This document shows positions 20,890-33,265 of a stretch of DNA of 64,000 bases, one piece after another. This stretch comes from Prostheceraeus crozeri. Its lineage: Eukaryota; Platyhelminthes; Polycladida; Euryleptidae. The stretch lies in NCBI GenBank assembly GCA_907163375.1, contig CAJQUW010015445.1, positions 62,001 through 126,000 of the forward strand. The letters are read 5' to 3'. The translations under genes and the position numbers were made by a program. How positions within the stretch are numbered: the first letter of the stretch is position 1; each line of letters opens with the position of its first letter. Below the pieces are notes generated by a model. That model was not told the DNA's origin and did not search any database. It was given only the letters and a program-made list of their open reading frames with translations.

Positions 20890-22410
20890 CAATTATGACT
20901 AAAAGTGTGACTCATAATATCAGCAAAAAGCTGAGTAAGTTAGATATCAGATTTAATAACAGAAAGGTGTCCATTGCGGTTGTTGACAAACATAAGTATT
21001 TAGGAATCTGGACATCAAAAAATAATAAATGTCATTTGGAAAAATTGACAGTTAAAGGTAAACAAGCTGCCTACTTAACAGCTAGCTTAGAGAATTTGGC
21101 CACGTTAGTGGAGATAATCTGATAAATGCATTTGAAATTGACCTGACGTTATCGAAGATGAAATACTGTGCAGAATTTTGCTTCTTTAATAATTTTAAAA
21201 GTTTAGATCAACTACAATTTCAATTTTATAAAAGACATCATCATTGAAAGCGGAATACTCCAAATTTTTGTCTTGTAGGTGAATTTGGAATACATCCAAT
21301 GAGTTTTCATTTTTATAAATCAGCAATGTGCTACTGGATGCGAATCATTATAGTCCGGGAGAGAGCGTGAAGTTGTGCAGGGAACGAGGTAGTACATAAA
21401 ACTTTCACATAGCATAGTACACCTCTAACCTACTGCAAAACTTCGCGTCTGCCGGATCAGATCATTTGCTTTTCAGAAATAGAGAGGATAACACAATCCT
21501 ATGTATTTCCAGTGGTAAAATTGTGACATTTAAGGTGTTGACTCCATTTTTTCGAGTTTTTGCTCATAAAAGTTACACAAATTGGTATTTTGTTGAACTG
21601 GTTATTATAGAAATCATCTACAGATCATGATCTTTCAAATGAGCTTTCATTCTGTGACAGAGGATGAAGTAAAGTGTACAAACAGACACTTTTCATTGGT
21701 GTAACTGCAAATTTTAACATAGAAGTTTCAGGAAAATTGCTGATAAACAATCATATTTAAAGATTACAAAAGGTCGATTAGCTGATTATCATAGGGAACG
21801 ATGGATATCCGCAGCAAAAACAGCCATTCTTATTTTAATCATTTGGAGTTATGCCTGCTTTAGGATACTATAAAGTCATATCTAAATGTTGATATGCATT
21901 ATACGTATATCAACATCATATTGAAGTTTAGAGCATTAAACCACAACTTGGAAGTTGTCACCGGCATATGGAAATCGTTGGAGGTATAAAGAGGGTCGAT
22001 GTAGGCTATGAAGTGATTCACGGGTTGAAACTTTGTATCATTTCATAATTGAATGTTCAGAATATCAATGATTACGACAAGAGCTAGCAGCAACATCATG
22101 ACACTGCGGAAGTACAATAGAGTTCTACAAGTTGATGAATAGGCACATTCCAAAAATCTTAAATGCATTGCTAAACTCCTTCAAAATCTAAAGAGTTGCG
22201 ACAGTCTACCAAAGACAGCACAAACTAAATGACATTTAGAACAAATTTCCTCCTTTTCCTACGATACTTTTGTTGTTGAAACTGACGGTACGCCTGAACT
22301 GTACTATTTAATGTCTGAGTTTTCATAGTTATGTTTGAAATACGAATGTTTTTGTTCACATGCATCTTCCATGTTTTCTAATGTATTTGGAAATAAACAT
22401 TTATTGACTT
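20890..22410 (+). pseudogene. LINE remnant, C-terminal half of reverse transcriptase ORF
   Basis: A 75-codon frame (20895-21122) contains VVDKHKYLGIWTSKN, the block that follows the catalytic region in many LINE reverse transcriptases, then KGKQAAYL. Later frames give CLVGEFGIHPMSFHFYKSAM (about 21270-21330) and ETLYHFIIECSEYQ (about 22030-22080), which match the conserved C-terminal landmarks (gElG.hP and ..D..HFl..C..Y..lR) in the right order. Stops and frame changes separate them, so the copy is dead. A possible 3' end with AATAAACATTTATTG lies near 22390-22410. Clade not settled. Confidence 0.7.
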
Positions 22411-24904
22411 ATTGTGCAGACTAAACGACGAGTAGGCAATTTAAAGTTACAATAGGATTTATTCAAATACTCGTAGTACGAGCCGACAGATTGCTTACAA
22501 CAAAAATCGCGTCATCCTCAAAATGACCAATATGGCGCTTATTGCGCTTTGTATTGAAGCTCTTCACTTGCTTTTCTATTATTGTAGTCAATTAATTATG
22601 TCATTTTTAGTCAGAAAGGTCAGGCACTCAAAGCACTACATAAAAAAATTGGTTGCATAAATGGTGCTATCATGTAATTATGTGACTTAATTTTTATGTT
22701 CGTTACTTTTCCACTTAATATTGCTAGGCCTATGAGCGTGTCATTGCTGCATGGTATACAGAAATTTATTATAGCAAAAATATTATGCTCTATAATGGTG
22801 AAGTTTTTAAGTTTAGCGAGCAGCAAATTTGTCCTATATCCTATCTTACAATTGATCCAATGTTGTCTTTTTCTATAGTCACTACGCATCCACAAACCGT
22901 TTATCATGAAAGATCACTGTAAAATATCTTCTTATCTTTGTTTCATTTTTGTCATCTTTGCATGCATCTTTGTAAATGGTCTTGAATTGACTTTATCGCT
23001 TTACACCACTTTTGATAAATTCATTATTACTTACTTTATACACCCTGGTTAATTGATTTATTTATGGTTAATTTTTTTACCTTGATTAAAGGGAAACCCT
23101 GTCTGCAAAAATCGACCAGCCAAATCGCACTGAAAAGATATGAAAATACGTGAAAATATCAGCAAAAATTGATATTCAGAAATATTAATTTTTTTTCACC
23201 TTCTCTAGACCATTTTGGCCTCTATTTTTGCTCCTTTTAAGGATACGCTATCGGTTCAATTGCTTTATCTTGCCTGCCAGTGTCAGTCAATGGAACGAAA
23301 GCTACTTTTTCGCTCACATGTCGGCACATTACGATTTATCTCTGCAGTTTTGAACATATTTCATGGGCCTATTAAATGTGTTTTATTTCCTGTAAAAGCC
23401 TGTTGCAACATTGAAGCGCAGTAAGCTTCATTACAGTTTAGCAAAGGAGCACCAACTTATGTCTAGGCCTATATTATAGAGTAAGTATATCTAGGTAGTG
23501 TCTACTCGAAATAACATCTATATACTTTGAAATCATGATCAGTCAAATTCATGAACATTTCTGCAAAAGTGTAAAAATTTGCATGATTAACAGGTCGCAC
23601 CTGGTCTCGATTCATGTACATTGAATGAAATCGAAACTGTATACGTATTGGGAGTATACACAATGATGAGTTGCTACATACCCAATATGCCTAGGTACTC
23701 TACGGCCTATATTATGTAAATACAGATGCACAACATTTGTGATCGGACCTTGCATTCTCTGCTGGTACTACGCGTCATCAAACCATAACAGGACTTAAAT
23801 GCAGGTGATAAATTCAAGCAATACATTTTCGTGCTCTCATTTTGACAACTATTTTCTTGCATCATGCTACAGCTCCAGACGTTTGTCTTGGTTTTGAAGA
23901 GCACATTTGCCCTTTTTCTTCATTTTTTCGAAAAACTCTAAATGAAATATTTTTCGCAATCATATTTGGAAATAGCGAGTCAAAATGCATCAGTGGAGAA
24001 GCCTTGGGGAATATTTGCAATGAATCTGCTTCTTCTGTCAAACCGTGATAAACTACCGAATCAACGGCTTAAATTTGATTTCAGAAATAGGAGGATGTTT
24101 ATTCGATTGATCTAAAAGAAAAATTCAGATCCGGCAAAGATGAATGACATGAAATTTTGTTGGGTTAACAATTCTCTCCTCATTTTATTAAATTACGGAT
24201 ATTTTCATCAAGTTTCCACTTTCTCATATTGCAGGTTTTGTTTTCTATAGAAGATATTGCGATTTAGTGGTTAGTGAATTCATTTTTACCATGAAGAATG
24301 TTTTTAAAGCATCACTGCAATCGTTTCCCTATTGTGGGGGATGTATCTTAACAGCTTTCCCTTGAAACAGAAGAACGATTTTCTTTTTCAGTGCGAGGTC
24401 ATTCTACATACATCACAGGCCATTCTCAAGTGACTGGACTGCTTTGTTGGATCACAGCACATCAAGACAATTGCAGTACAGAAGATCATCTAGCCAGGAA
24501 GGAGTTAGGGATGTGAAAATTATATGAAAGAAGTTGAAGCTTCATGGAAAGACTCAGATGAAATGTCGATGATGGAGGGGAAGAAGAGATACAAGAAGAC
24601 TAACGGGAAGGAAAGAAGGGAGATTATGAAAAAATCAAGTCTGAAATATCATTCAAGAAACAAAAAGATAGATGTGGACAAAATTGGAATAAGAGAAAGT
24701 AGAATTGTTGGAATGTATGAGAGTGGAGCGGTGATGAAGACAGATAAAGCGGAAGTGTCTGAAGAAAAGAAATATGAAGAAAGTGGAGCAGTTGAATATT
24801 TGAAACACATCATAGAAAATACCAGGACTTGAGAAAGAAGTATCAAGTGGAAGGAAGAGGTGTAGGAAATCACTTCAAGTGATTGGTGGAAGAGGTGAAA
24901 ATTG
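22411..24904. other. Unassigned DNA
   Basis: It includes a Lys/Glu-rich 102-codon frame at 24524-24832 with no family resemblance and biased composition. No other gene or repeat is supported. Confidence 0.45.
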
Positions 24905-25460
24905 CAATCTATCAATCAATCAAGAATTTTATTAAAGAAGGCATGATGTTGAATAGCCTCAAAGCCATCGTAGAAAATCTGAAAAACAAAAATATAATGA
25001 CAAAAAGAATAGAAAATCAAAATCAGTCATTCATTAGCAATTCCTCTACATAATTCTGAAAATTATTCAACGAGTCAATTGATTGGATCGTTGATGATAA
25101 AGTGTTCCACGTCTTCCGGCCATAAACTGAGAAACTTCTGCAACCCATCGTCTTGAACCGAGTTCGCCGTACGTCACGTTTATCAGTTAACAATGACCGA
25201 AGGTGTGAGCATCCAGGCAGAGCACTGATGTGGATAAGCAGGTCAATCAAATTATTGAGGGCGCAGTCATGCATGCATTTAAAGACGAGAGTCAACACGT
25301 GAACATCAATATCGCTTTTTATTGGTAGCCAAACCCTTTCCTTCAGAGTTGGTGTCACATGAGCTGACCGTGGGAGATTTGGGTGGTAGAGTATTTTGTC
25401 AATTTTCGTTTTTGGATGAAGTGTTGAACAACAGCCCTCCCGAGTTGCACGCTAAACTGA
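24905..25460 (-). pseudogene. 5'-truncated LINE, C-terminus of reverse transcriptase ORF plus 3' tail
   Basis: The minus-strand frame 25358-25023 (111 codons) has the landmarks of the CR1/L2-like C-terminus: VWLPIKSDIDVHVLTLVFKC, then GCSHLRSLLTDKRDVRRTRF and GRKTWNTLSSTIQSIDSLNN followed by FQNYVEELL. The frame upstream still reads as LINE (ILYHPNLPRSAHVTPTL). About 110 bp past the stop an AATAAA-like signal is followed by a short (TTGA)n run at about 24907-24925, the kind of microsatellite tail these elements carry. This is a typical 5'-truncated insertion. Confidence 0.85.
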
Positions 25461-28400
25461 GGCTACAGTAAGCAAGAAACTCCCTTGACGCAGAGCTAAT
25501 GATGACATGCGGATTGGTTAATCGTCAAGCCCTCTCCCGTAAGACAAATTATCACACTATTATGATGACGCTGCTATTTACCCTATCAATGCCTTCAATG
25601 TCTGATTATCACACACCATCTAATATTCAAGAAACGCAATGAGCATAGCGTATTAGTGAAATTTCGGCGGCTATTATACTTTAAATGCCGGTACTATTCT
25701 TAACACACTACTGTCAAATCATCTACGGCAATGCGCCTGAAATAAGTGACAAATGCTTCAACCACTAAATTGATGACCTGTTTTGAAGATGCTCTCTACG
25801 GGGTCTGAATATTGCTGCCTCCCTTTGCAAACATTCTGGTGATAGCTTTCAACAAAAATTCATTGATTTTCAAAGTGAGTACAGAATATTACAAAAATGA
25901 GTCTGCGAATTGCATAATAACAACATTCTTATGTCATACTGTAGGCATCTAAGAATGTATTGAAAATTCAAATGATAAAAGTTACACAATATTTCAATAA
26001 ATGTATCGCAGGAGGATTCAATGCAACCTAATTAGTCATTACTTGGTGCTGATTAACGTCGGGCTGTCCTGAATCCTCCCTCGAAAGATTTATCCGGGAT
26101 TTTCAGACCTAATATTTCAATAGTAATGACACATTGAAGCAGTCACTTTTATGTCGTTTTCTTAATCTTTGTGTATCTCCAGGTAGCCCATCTTCCCTAA
26201 AATCACATTCAAAGTTACTTAGAACCAGAGTTTCGGAGCCGTGTTCCAGCTATCAGGGCTCCGGCTCTCTACCACAGCTCCGGCTTCGACCCAAGACCCT
26301 TCGACAAATAGTTGGGCCGCCAACGAGAAACCAAAAATGAAACTTTAACAGAATGATGTAGCCTAAAACCTTTCGGAGCTCATATACCTTGTGGCTACCA
26401 CGAAACTGCACATTTGTCGAGTTCTACCTGGTTCCTCTTCTTGTCAGACAGAAGATTTAGCAGATTGAGGTTTTCGATAAAAAGACATTTGTCTCTTTAT
26501 GTGATTAATAGAGAAATAGTGCGGTAAGTACAGAACCATCTCTAGATCATACAGTTCATGTATCTTTGTCTCAGCATCGATGTTTTTTGTCGTCATACAC
26601 AACGTCATGATTCAATTTTACGAGAAATGTGTTGCTGTTTAAATTCATTTTCGCATACATCACCGATGGGAGGCATCAACACATGCAGGATAGAAAATAG
26701 ATATTCCATGCTAAAAATTATGACGAATGACTTAGCTGGTGTTTTCCGCTCAAAACATTTTATGAAACTTGAGTCTCAGAGGGAACCATCCAAATTTTCT
26801 CTTCTGATAGGGGACTGATTGAAGTCTCTGATCTACAATGTAGTCCCTACCACGACCTAAGCGTTTAATCAGAGGCGAGAACAAATATTTCATTCTTCCA
26901 GAGTGAGATTGTCAATTAAACAGAGATATGACATGATCGGAAGGTCCCATTTGCTGTTGATAGCTGCGGAGAGCTTTGCGTGAGCGCTTTTCAGGTCCGT
27001 CTGACATGATAATCATGCGCTTTGAGTTTTGCTAACAACCAACGGGGGCCGTTCCGATCATGTCACATGCAAATTGTCCCTCATTCTTTAGTGAAAAAGA
27101 GACATGTTCGTCAGACTCATCGGACACAGTGAAAGGGTTTTCATAACTTCAAGTCGATCCAGCTGCATTTGCATGTGTATTTTCTCATCCTATCTGATAA
27201 GAACAGGAACCAGACAGAACTCGGCAGACGCGCAGATTCGTAGCAGTCATTGGATAGGGTGTACTGCATTCTCCGGAAGTATCATTCTTATTCTCGTTTT
27301 CTCCAGAAACCCCCTTATTGGTGAATCTTGCTGGTCTTTGTGCAATTGATGTTGCGAAAACTGCCCAGATAGGAAATGTGCTGGTCATTGTCAGTTGCGG
27401 CAGTGTGGAAAATGCAAAAAAGGCCTTAACAGGAGGGGATTCACAGCCAAAATTCGGGTGAAATTTCTAAAAGTGTCAAAAGTCTACCGAAATAGGTGAT
27501 TTTGAATTTTTTGCTGTGCCGTGAATTTCATTTGAATGTCAGCAATAGGGCTTGCAATCGGAGACTCTCCCCCAGGACTCCGAAATTCCAGTTCCCTCTT
27601 CACTGTAGACAAATGAAAACGGCTTCAACATTGTAAGTAGATGATGTACATGTATTCAATCGTCACATGCATTTTTATGCCTGACTCTCTTATTCGCAGA
27701 TCCCCCCCCATCTTCCATGAATTTCTAACACATCTTTCTGTGAATTTGTAGCTTAAGTTGTCGCAAGTGTGTTATATGTGTGATGATCAACTTTGTATGA
27801 GTACATTATGTACTACATGCATTATCAACGCTCGCTTATAAGTGCCCGTGCGGGCATCACCTACAGCTTTCTGTCTTGCTTCAGAATGATCATTTTTGCC
27901 TTGTGACTTTTGCATTCCGGTATAAAAACATTTTTTTGGCAACAGTCACGTCATGTAGAATTTTTTCTTCCACATGTTTGAATTGGTAATAATGCATTTT
28001 TAGCAGTGTGTATGGGGCATGTACAATTCAGACAATTCGGCATAGGCCTACTTATAGAGGCTATTGACATGAAGTCATGCGATCGATGAATTTCATTTCA
28101 AATCATATCAAGACTTGAAAAGTGCAAGCGAACTTTTGAATGAAGGAAAATAGGCAACTGATTTCACTTTCCAGTGAACCAAAATTAAAAAGTATTTCAG
28201 CACTATATCAGAAATGCGTTATTATTAGCCACTTTGTCTGATGTCGCAACTTAACTGTATCGTGGAGAGGTACCTTCACTTAATGACAGTTATCAGTGCA
28301 TGGAGACTGTCCCGTTCCAAACTACACAGCGTGGTTTGATGCCTTGGATGTTGCAAGATAGGACTAGTGTAATTCTGAGGATCCAACAGATCTTTGGGTC

Positions 28401-29124
28401 ATTAATTTCCGGTATAGGTGCGCCGACAGGGTTTCACCTCGCTTGTGAAAATGTGACATCAAAACATATTACAGAAAGTTTTTGAAAATGAATGATTGAG
28501 TTTGTTTTTGTACAGAAAAAGCGCACAGAATATAATTGATTGACTTGTTACTAAAACAAACGAAAGATTTTTATGACATGTCTTCAAATTTTTTTGTTCC
28601 TAACAGGTAAGTCTAAATCAACAATTAGAATGCAAGTTGCAAAACATTGCGGAAAATTTTGTGATAAATTTCATAATTTACTGCCTGCTGGTAGTTACTT
28701 GAGTGATAAAGAAATATTTTAATTATCAAGTTAAAAATGAGATTTTCAAAAATGTCTTGCTTGTACATACAGCAATTAATAGCATCGAATAAGGCAGCGC
28801 TACAGATGAGTACTTGAGTTTGCAAGTAAGACAACTTGGCTATTGACAAGAAAACACTGAATTAATCTATGGAAGGGTTGTCGTTCATCAAAGGAAAAGA
28901 TCTTGAATTAAAACTTTTAATTCACATGACAAACTTTGAAAAGTCCAACACGAGATCTTTGTGCCTAAATCAGAGTTCAGAGCTACCCCTTTCTGCCCGG
29001 TGCACACAAATTGATTTATTACTGGAGGATATTCAAAGCATTATGAGGTTCTGTATTCTCTCACTAAAAGTTATCGATAAAGCAATGTACCCATTGAACT
29101 ATTCAACAATAATTAGTTAAGTCA
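25461..29124. other. Unassigned DNA
   Basis: No supported gene or repeat. Frames here are below 90 codons and look random. Confidence 0.45.
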
Positions 29125-29339
29125 CACTGTAAACTGTCACCTCCTAAAATCGAAGAAATCTGCATCCTAAAGCGCGACACACTAGAATTTTAGGAGGTTG
29201 CGTGAAGTATAATGCTGACATACTAAAGAGAACAATAACACTAGTGCGCTAGCCTCCTAAAACGCTTTGCTTTAGAATTTTTTTATTAGTTACAGTGTCT
29301 CGCTTCAGTGTGTGATTTAGGAGGTGCTGGTTTAGAGTG
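29125..29339. mobile_element. Small MITE with CACTGTAAAC-type ends
   Basis: CACTGTAAACTGTCACCTCC at the left is matched by GGAGGTGCTGGTTTAGAGTG at the right in inverse orientation (about 80% over 25 bases). Further CCTCCTAAAA / TTTTAGGAGG inverted words lie inside. An alternative right end is the GTTACAGTG near 29289-29297. The TA flank seen in the related elements is not clear here. Confidence 0.6.
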
Positions 29340-30341
29340 CAGAGGAGCAATCCTAGGACAGCAAGATGTTGGAAAAATTGACAAATCAAAAAACATGAAC
29401 AATTTTGAATTCAGAATTTCAAAGAATCAGTTAAATGTCTATTCTGATGTGTTCGACAGTGAGAATATTGAATGGTTTCTAGCGAAAACCCTTCTCCGCC
29501 GGTATCAGAATGATACATAGTCGTAACATAGAATTTTATACTTGTAATAAAAGAAAAAAGACTATTTAAGCGACGGTGACTTTTAAACCATCTAAAATCG
29601 AAAATGCGATGATGTCACCCCAGGAAGTCACAGGATCAAGACCTTCATTGGGAGATAATGCTTCAATTCATTAGCGAGTATGACGCAAAAATTTAAGTAA
29701 GCTGAACTGTGATTTTTTGACGCACGATCTTCGCCGTCAATGCGGCCTGCGCAGATGAAAAATGTTGATATCAACATTCAAAAATAAACCAAGAAAAACC
29801 TTGGTAAACCTTGGTATTCAATGCACTCCTCTCCGAAGCTACAATAGACATAAGGAGCGAGCATTCGGAAACAAGTGAGATTCCTGCTTTATGATCAGCG
29901 GTAAAGAGTGGAAATGAAAGACAACATCGCTCGGTCTCATAAAGAATGGAGATATTTCGTCCTATTTAACCAAAAAAATGCTATCAAATAAGCCTGCAAG
30001 TGTAACAACTTGATACTGAATGGAGGAAACCCCTAATTTTGTTTGAATTGAATCGCTTTTGTACGTTTCAATGAATTAATGACGCTACTTGAACAAAGAA
30101 AACATATGCCTGTTAAATCGAAGCAACTTTGAATATTTTCAAACGAGTAGAAATAATTGCTTTGCATGTTGATTTTGATTTAATTAATAAAGTCCGTCTG
30201 AATGTTTGAATGTTTGAACTTTTCCAGTCTTAAAAGCAAAAAGTGAATAGATTTTTTAACATTCATTGTGAAAATTCATTTCAACATTCATGACTAAGTA
30301 GCAAATTTTGAAACTGAAATAATGACTAACAGCAATTGGTA
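29340..30341. other. Unassigned AT-rich DNA
   Basis: No gene, RNA or repeat recognised. Confidence 0.45.
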
Positions 30342-30509
30342 CACTGTTAACTGTAAACCGTAAATATCCGTAAAAACAGACTTTTTATCTGATATGAACG
30401 AATTTTGACTGTTGCGTCATCACTCATCATTTTAACAGATAATTGCGGATATTTTCTATGAAGTTTAGCGGTTATTTTAGCTGTTTTTAACGGTTTGCAG
30501 TTGACAGTG
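30342..30509. mobile_element. 168-bp MITE with CACTGT ends and TA flanks
   Basis: It begins CACTGTTAACTGTAAACCGT and ends with the inverse ACGGTTTGCAGTTGACAGTG (18 of 20 matching). TA stands on both sides (30340-30341 and 30510-30511), the Tc1/mariner-type target duplication. The whole element folds: TCCGT...GCGGATATTT words also pair. Confidence 0.8.
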
Positions 30510-30511
30510 TA

Positions 30512-31460
30512 ATTTCAATGTCTGCAAGTTCTAAACTCACTGCATTCGAACGAGAACATTCTCAATGCTCTCAGTATCCGTTTTTTGTCTTTCTAGCTTT
30601 CTCACTCTGTTCGCAGCTCATTTGAATTTTGTGAATTTCCATTTAGCTCATCGTTCAGTTCTCGTTCAGGAGAAACCAGTACTCTCATTTCCTTTTGTAG
30701 CATGAAACTTACATATGAAGCACTACTTATTAACTTATTGTTAGTAGTATTCAGTCTAGTGTTGTTAATCATATATAATTATGGATTCACTTGTAGATGA
30801 ATGAACATGTTAAACATGACTTCATATGTACATTGTCAGTGGTCAATGAGGTAGTTTAATTGAGTTAATTGATGCCTACGTGCTTGATATATTGGCAAAG
30901 ATTCTCGATTTTTTATAAGAACTTTAAATAAAGTTCTTTTAATTTGATGCCCCCATTGCCCAAATTTAATAAAATTTTAATAGATTACTAGAAATACGTA
31001 GAAACTAAATGTCACAAAAAATTAGAGTCGCGGCTATTATAATTTTGCAGTTATTTCAAAAATGCTTTGCAAAATAACCTACAAGGGTTAAGAAAGCAAG
31101 CCGAAGGAGAATTTCTGGTAGCAGTCTGTTCGACATGCCCTCAGGTCTCTGAAGGTAAGGATTATCTCAGTGTCGAACAAAGAACAGACGCAAAGACTGA
31201 AAAGTAAGGTAAACAAACGATGGAACCGCATCTCATATTTATCGTGAGGAAGGAGCTGATTTGTGTGTTCAAAGACTGTTCTTGACGAGTGATGGGGACT
31301 GCTTTTAAGGTATTCATCTCGTAATCGTCGGATACCATGTCAATGACTAAAAGACTGTCGAAATTGCGATGCAATTATGTTCCATCTGTGGTGATGGATT
31401 GCTGACTGTCCTGTCTGCTGTTCCCTAATCCTGCAAAAGAGCCGTGAGCAGGAAGTGCTT
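30512..31460. other. Unassigned AT-rich DNA
   Basis: No gene, RNA or repeat recognised. Confidence 0.45.
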
Positions 31461-32285
31461 GGAACTCATTATTTGAAAATAAGATTGATACCTCCAGAAT
31501 AACGAAAATAAGGTCAAAATTTCTTGATATTGTACGTTTATTGCCGACGTTTCGGACGTTCGTCCTTTGTCAAGGCACAAGAGCAATTCACAAAAGTATG
31601 GGTATGCGCAAACAAACAAAATAGGCTTATATACAAATTTTTACAATGCAGTTGACAAAAAACGATTAGAAGTCAGTCATTTCGATCTTTCTATTAAGCT
31701 TGGGTTCCAAAGATCTGATTTGACGAGATTCGGACAATGTAGTATCAACAGGATCTCTGCATTTGTCAATAATTTGTGCATCAAAATAATCGATAGAACC
31801 GGCGTGACCTTGATGTTTCTGCAACAAGTGGTCAGAAAGAACACTTTGCTTTAATGTTATGCTGAGCATCGTAACAGCATTAACGCTGGCAACAAAGTCA
31901 GTGCCCTTTCTGACCACTTGTTGCAGAAACATCAAGGTCACGCCGGTTCTATCGATTATTTTGATGCACAAATTATTGACAAATGCAGAGATCCTGTTGA
32001 TACTACATTGTCCGAATCTCGTCAAATCAGATCTTTGGAACCCAAGCTTAATAGAAAGATCGAAATGACTGACTTCCAATCGTTTTTTTGTCAATTATAT
32101 TGTTAAAATTTGTATATAAGCCTATTTTGTTTGTTTGCGCATACCCATACTTTTGTGAATTGCTCTTGTGCCTTGACAAAGGACGAACGTCCGAAACGTC
32201 GACAATACACATAGAATATCAAGAAATTTTGGCTTTATTTTCGTTATTTTGGAAGTATCAATCCTAATTTCAACTAATGAGTTCC
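31461..32285. repeat. 825-bp palindrome built from the 3' end of a Penelope-like element
   Basis: Left arm 31461-31839 and right arm 31906-32285 are near-perfect reverse complements (about 380 bp each) around a 66-bp centre. Read outward from the centre, each arm encodes HLLQKHQGHAGSIDYFDAQI then DTTLSESRQIRSLEPKLN, which fits the C-terminal half of a GIY-YIG nuclease (catalytic-type Glu in ESRQI, LEPKLN). It then passes into untranslated sequence with GGACGAACGTCCGAAACGTC, a hammerhead-like motif. Two PLE 3' ends therefore lie in opposite orientation. Confidence 0.8.
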
Positions 32286-32503
32286 CTAATCCTCACTCGT
32301 AAATGGCGCATAGTCTTCAAATCCGACACCCTATCATAATAAAAGACTGAACGGAAACGGATATCGAGATCAATGACGTCGCGAATATGCGCCGTCACGT
32401 AAACGATGGCCTCCAGTGGCTGACAATAGGAAGATCATGATGCGGACAGCTTATCACTCACTGTAGTTTGTAGATTCATGATTATTTTCATTTCTCTTCG
32501 TAT

Positions 32504-33265
32504 TAGTCCGGGAGCTGCTGACACTTTCTTCCTAAATTCGCGCACAAAACGCTTATTAGAATGGATTTGTAGATCTTTAAACGCTGAATACAAAAATCCA
32601 ATTCTTAAGTGTCACAGCCAGTCTCTTTCGGTTATAGGTAAGGCTAAAGGACTCCCATTAGAATCCAATAGTAAAATTCAAGAAATATCTATGGATTGTG
32701 ATGCACTTGGTAATTTTCGTACATTTTCTTTTGCAGAAAAGAAACTATTTATCAGAATGCCATGAAATTTGAAACATGATTGAGTTCAGAACATCAACTT
32801 CGATATAAAAGTTGAAGTGAGTCACATGATTCAGAATTTTATGTCTGAGAGTCTCTAAAAAAAGAGCAAAATCGCCAAAATTAAGTCAAAACATGAAATT
32901 TAGTCATTTTGTAGAGGCTCTCAGACATCAAATACTGAATCATGTGACTCACTTCAACTTTTATATCGAAGTTGATGTTCTGAACTCAATCATGTTTCAA
33001 ATTTCATGACATTCTGATAAATGGTTTCTTTTCTGCAAAAGAAAATGTACGAAAATTACCAAGTGCTTCACAATCCATAGATATTTCTTGAATTTTACTA
33101 TTGGATTCTAATGGGAGTCCTTTAGCCTTACCTATAACCAAAAGCGACTGGCTGTGACACTTAAGAATTGGATTTTTGTATTCAGCGTTTAAAGATCTAC
33201 AAATCCATTCTAATAAGCGTTTTGTGCGCGACTTTAGGAAGAAAGTGTCAGTAGCTCCCGGACTA
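32504..33265. repeat. 762-bp palindrome with an unidentified ORF in each arm
   Basis: Arms of 354 bp (32504-32857 and 32912-33265) are reverse complements, roughly 97% alike, with a 54-bp centre. Each arm encodes about 85 residues starting PGA(A/T)DTFFL and ending FAEKK(L/P)FIRM before a stop. Both arms begin at AG followed by TCCGGGAGC after a T-rich stretch, as a 3' splice site would. I do not recognise the protein. Outside the arms the two sides differ, so the inverted duplication is bounded there. Confidence 0.75.

Noticed and set aside
24524-24832. 102-codon Lys/Glu-rich ORF
   Set aside because: Compositional bias of purine-rich DNA, no domain resemblance, no support from context.
31666-32094. 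142-codon minus ORF crossing the centre of the palindrome
   Set aside because: It reads through two opposed copies of a PLE fragment and is a product of the inverted arrangement.
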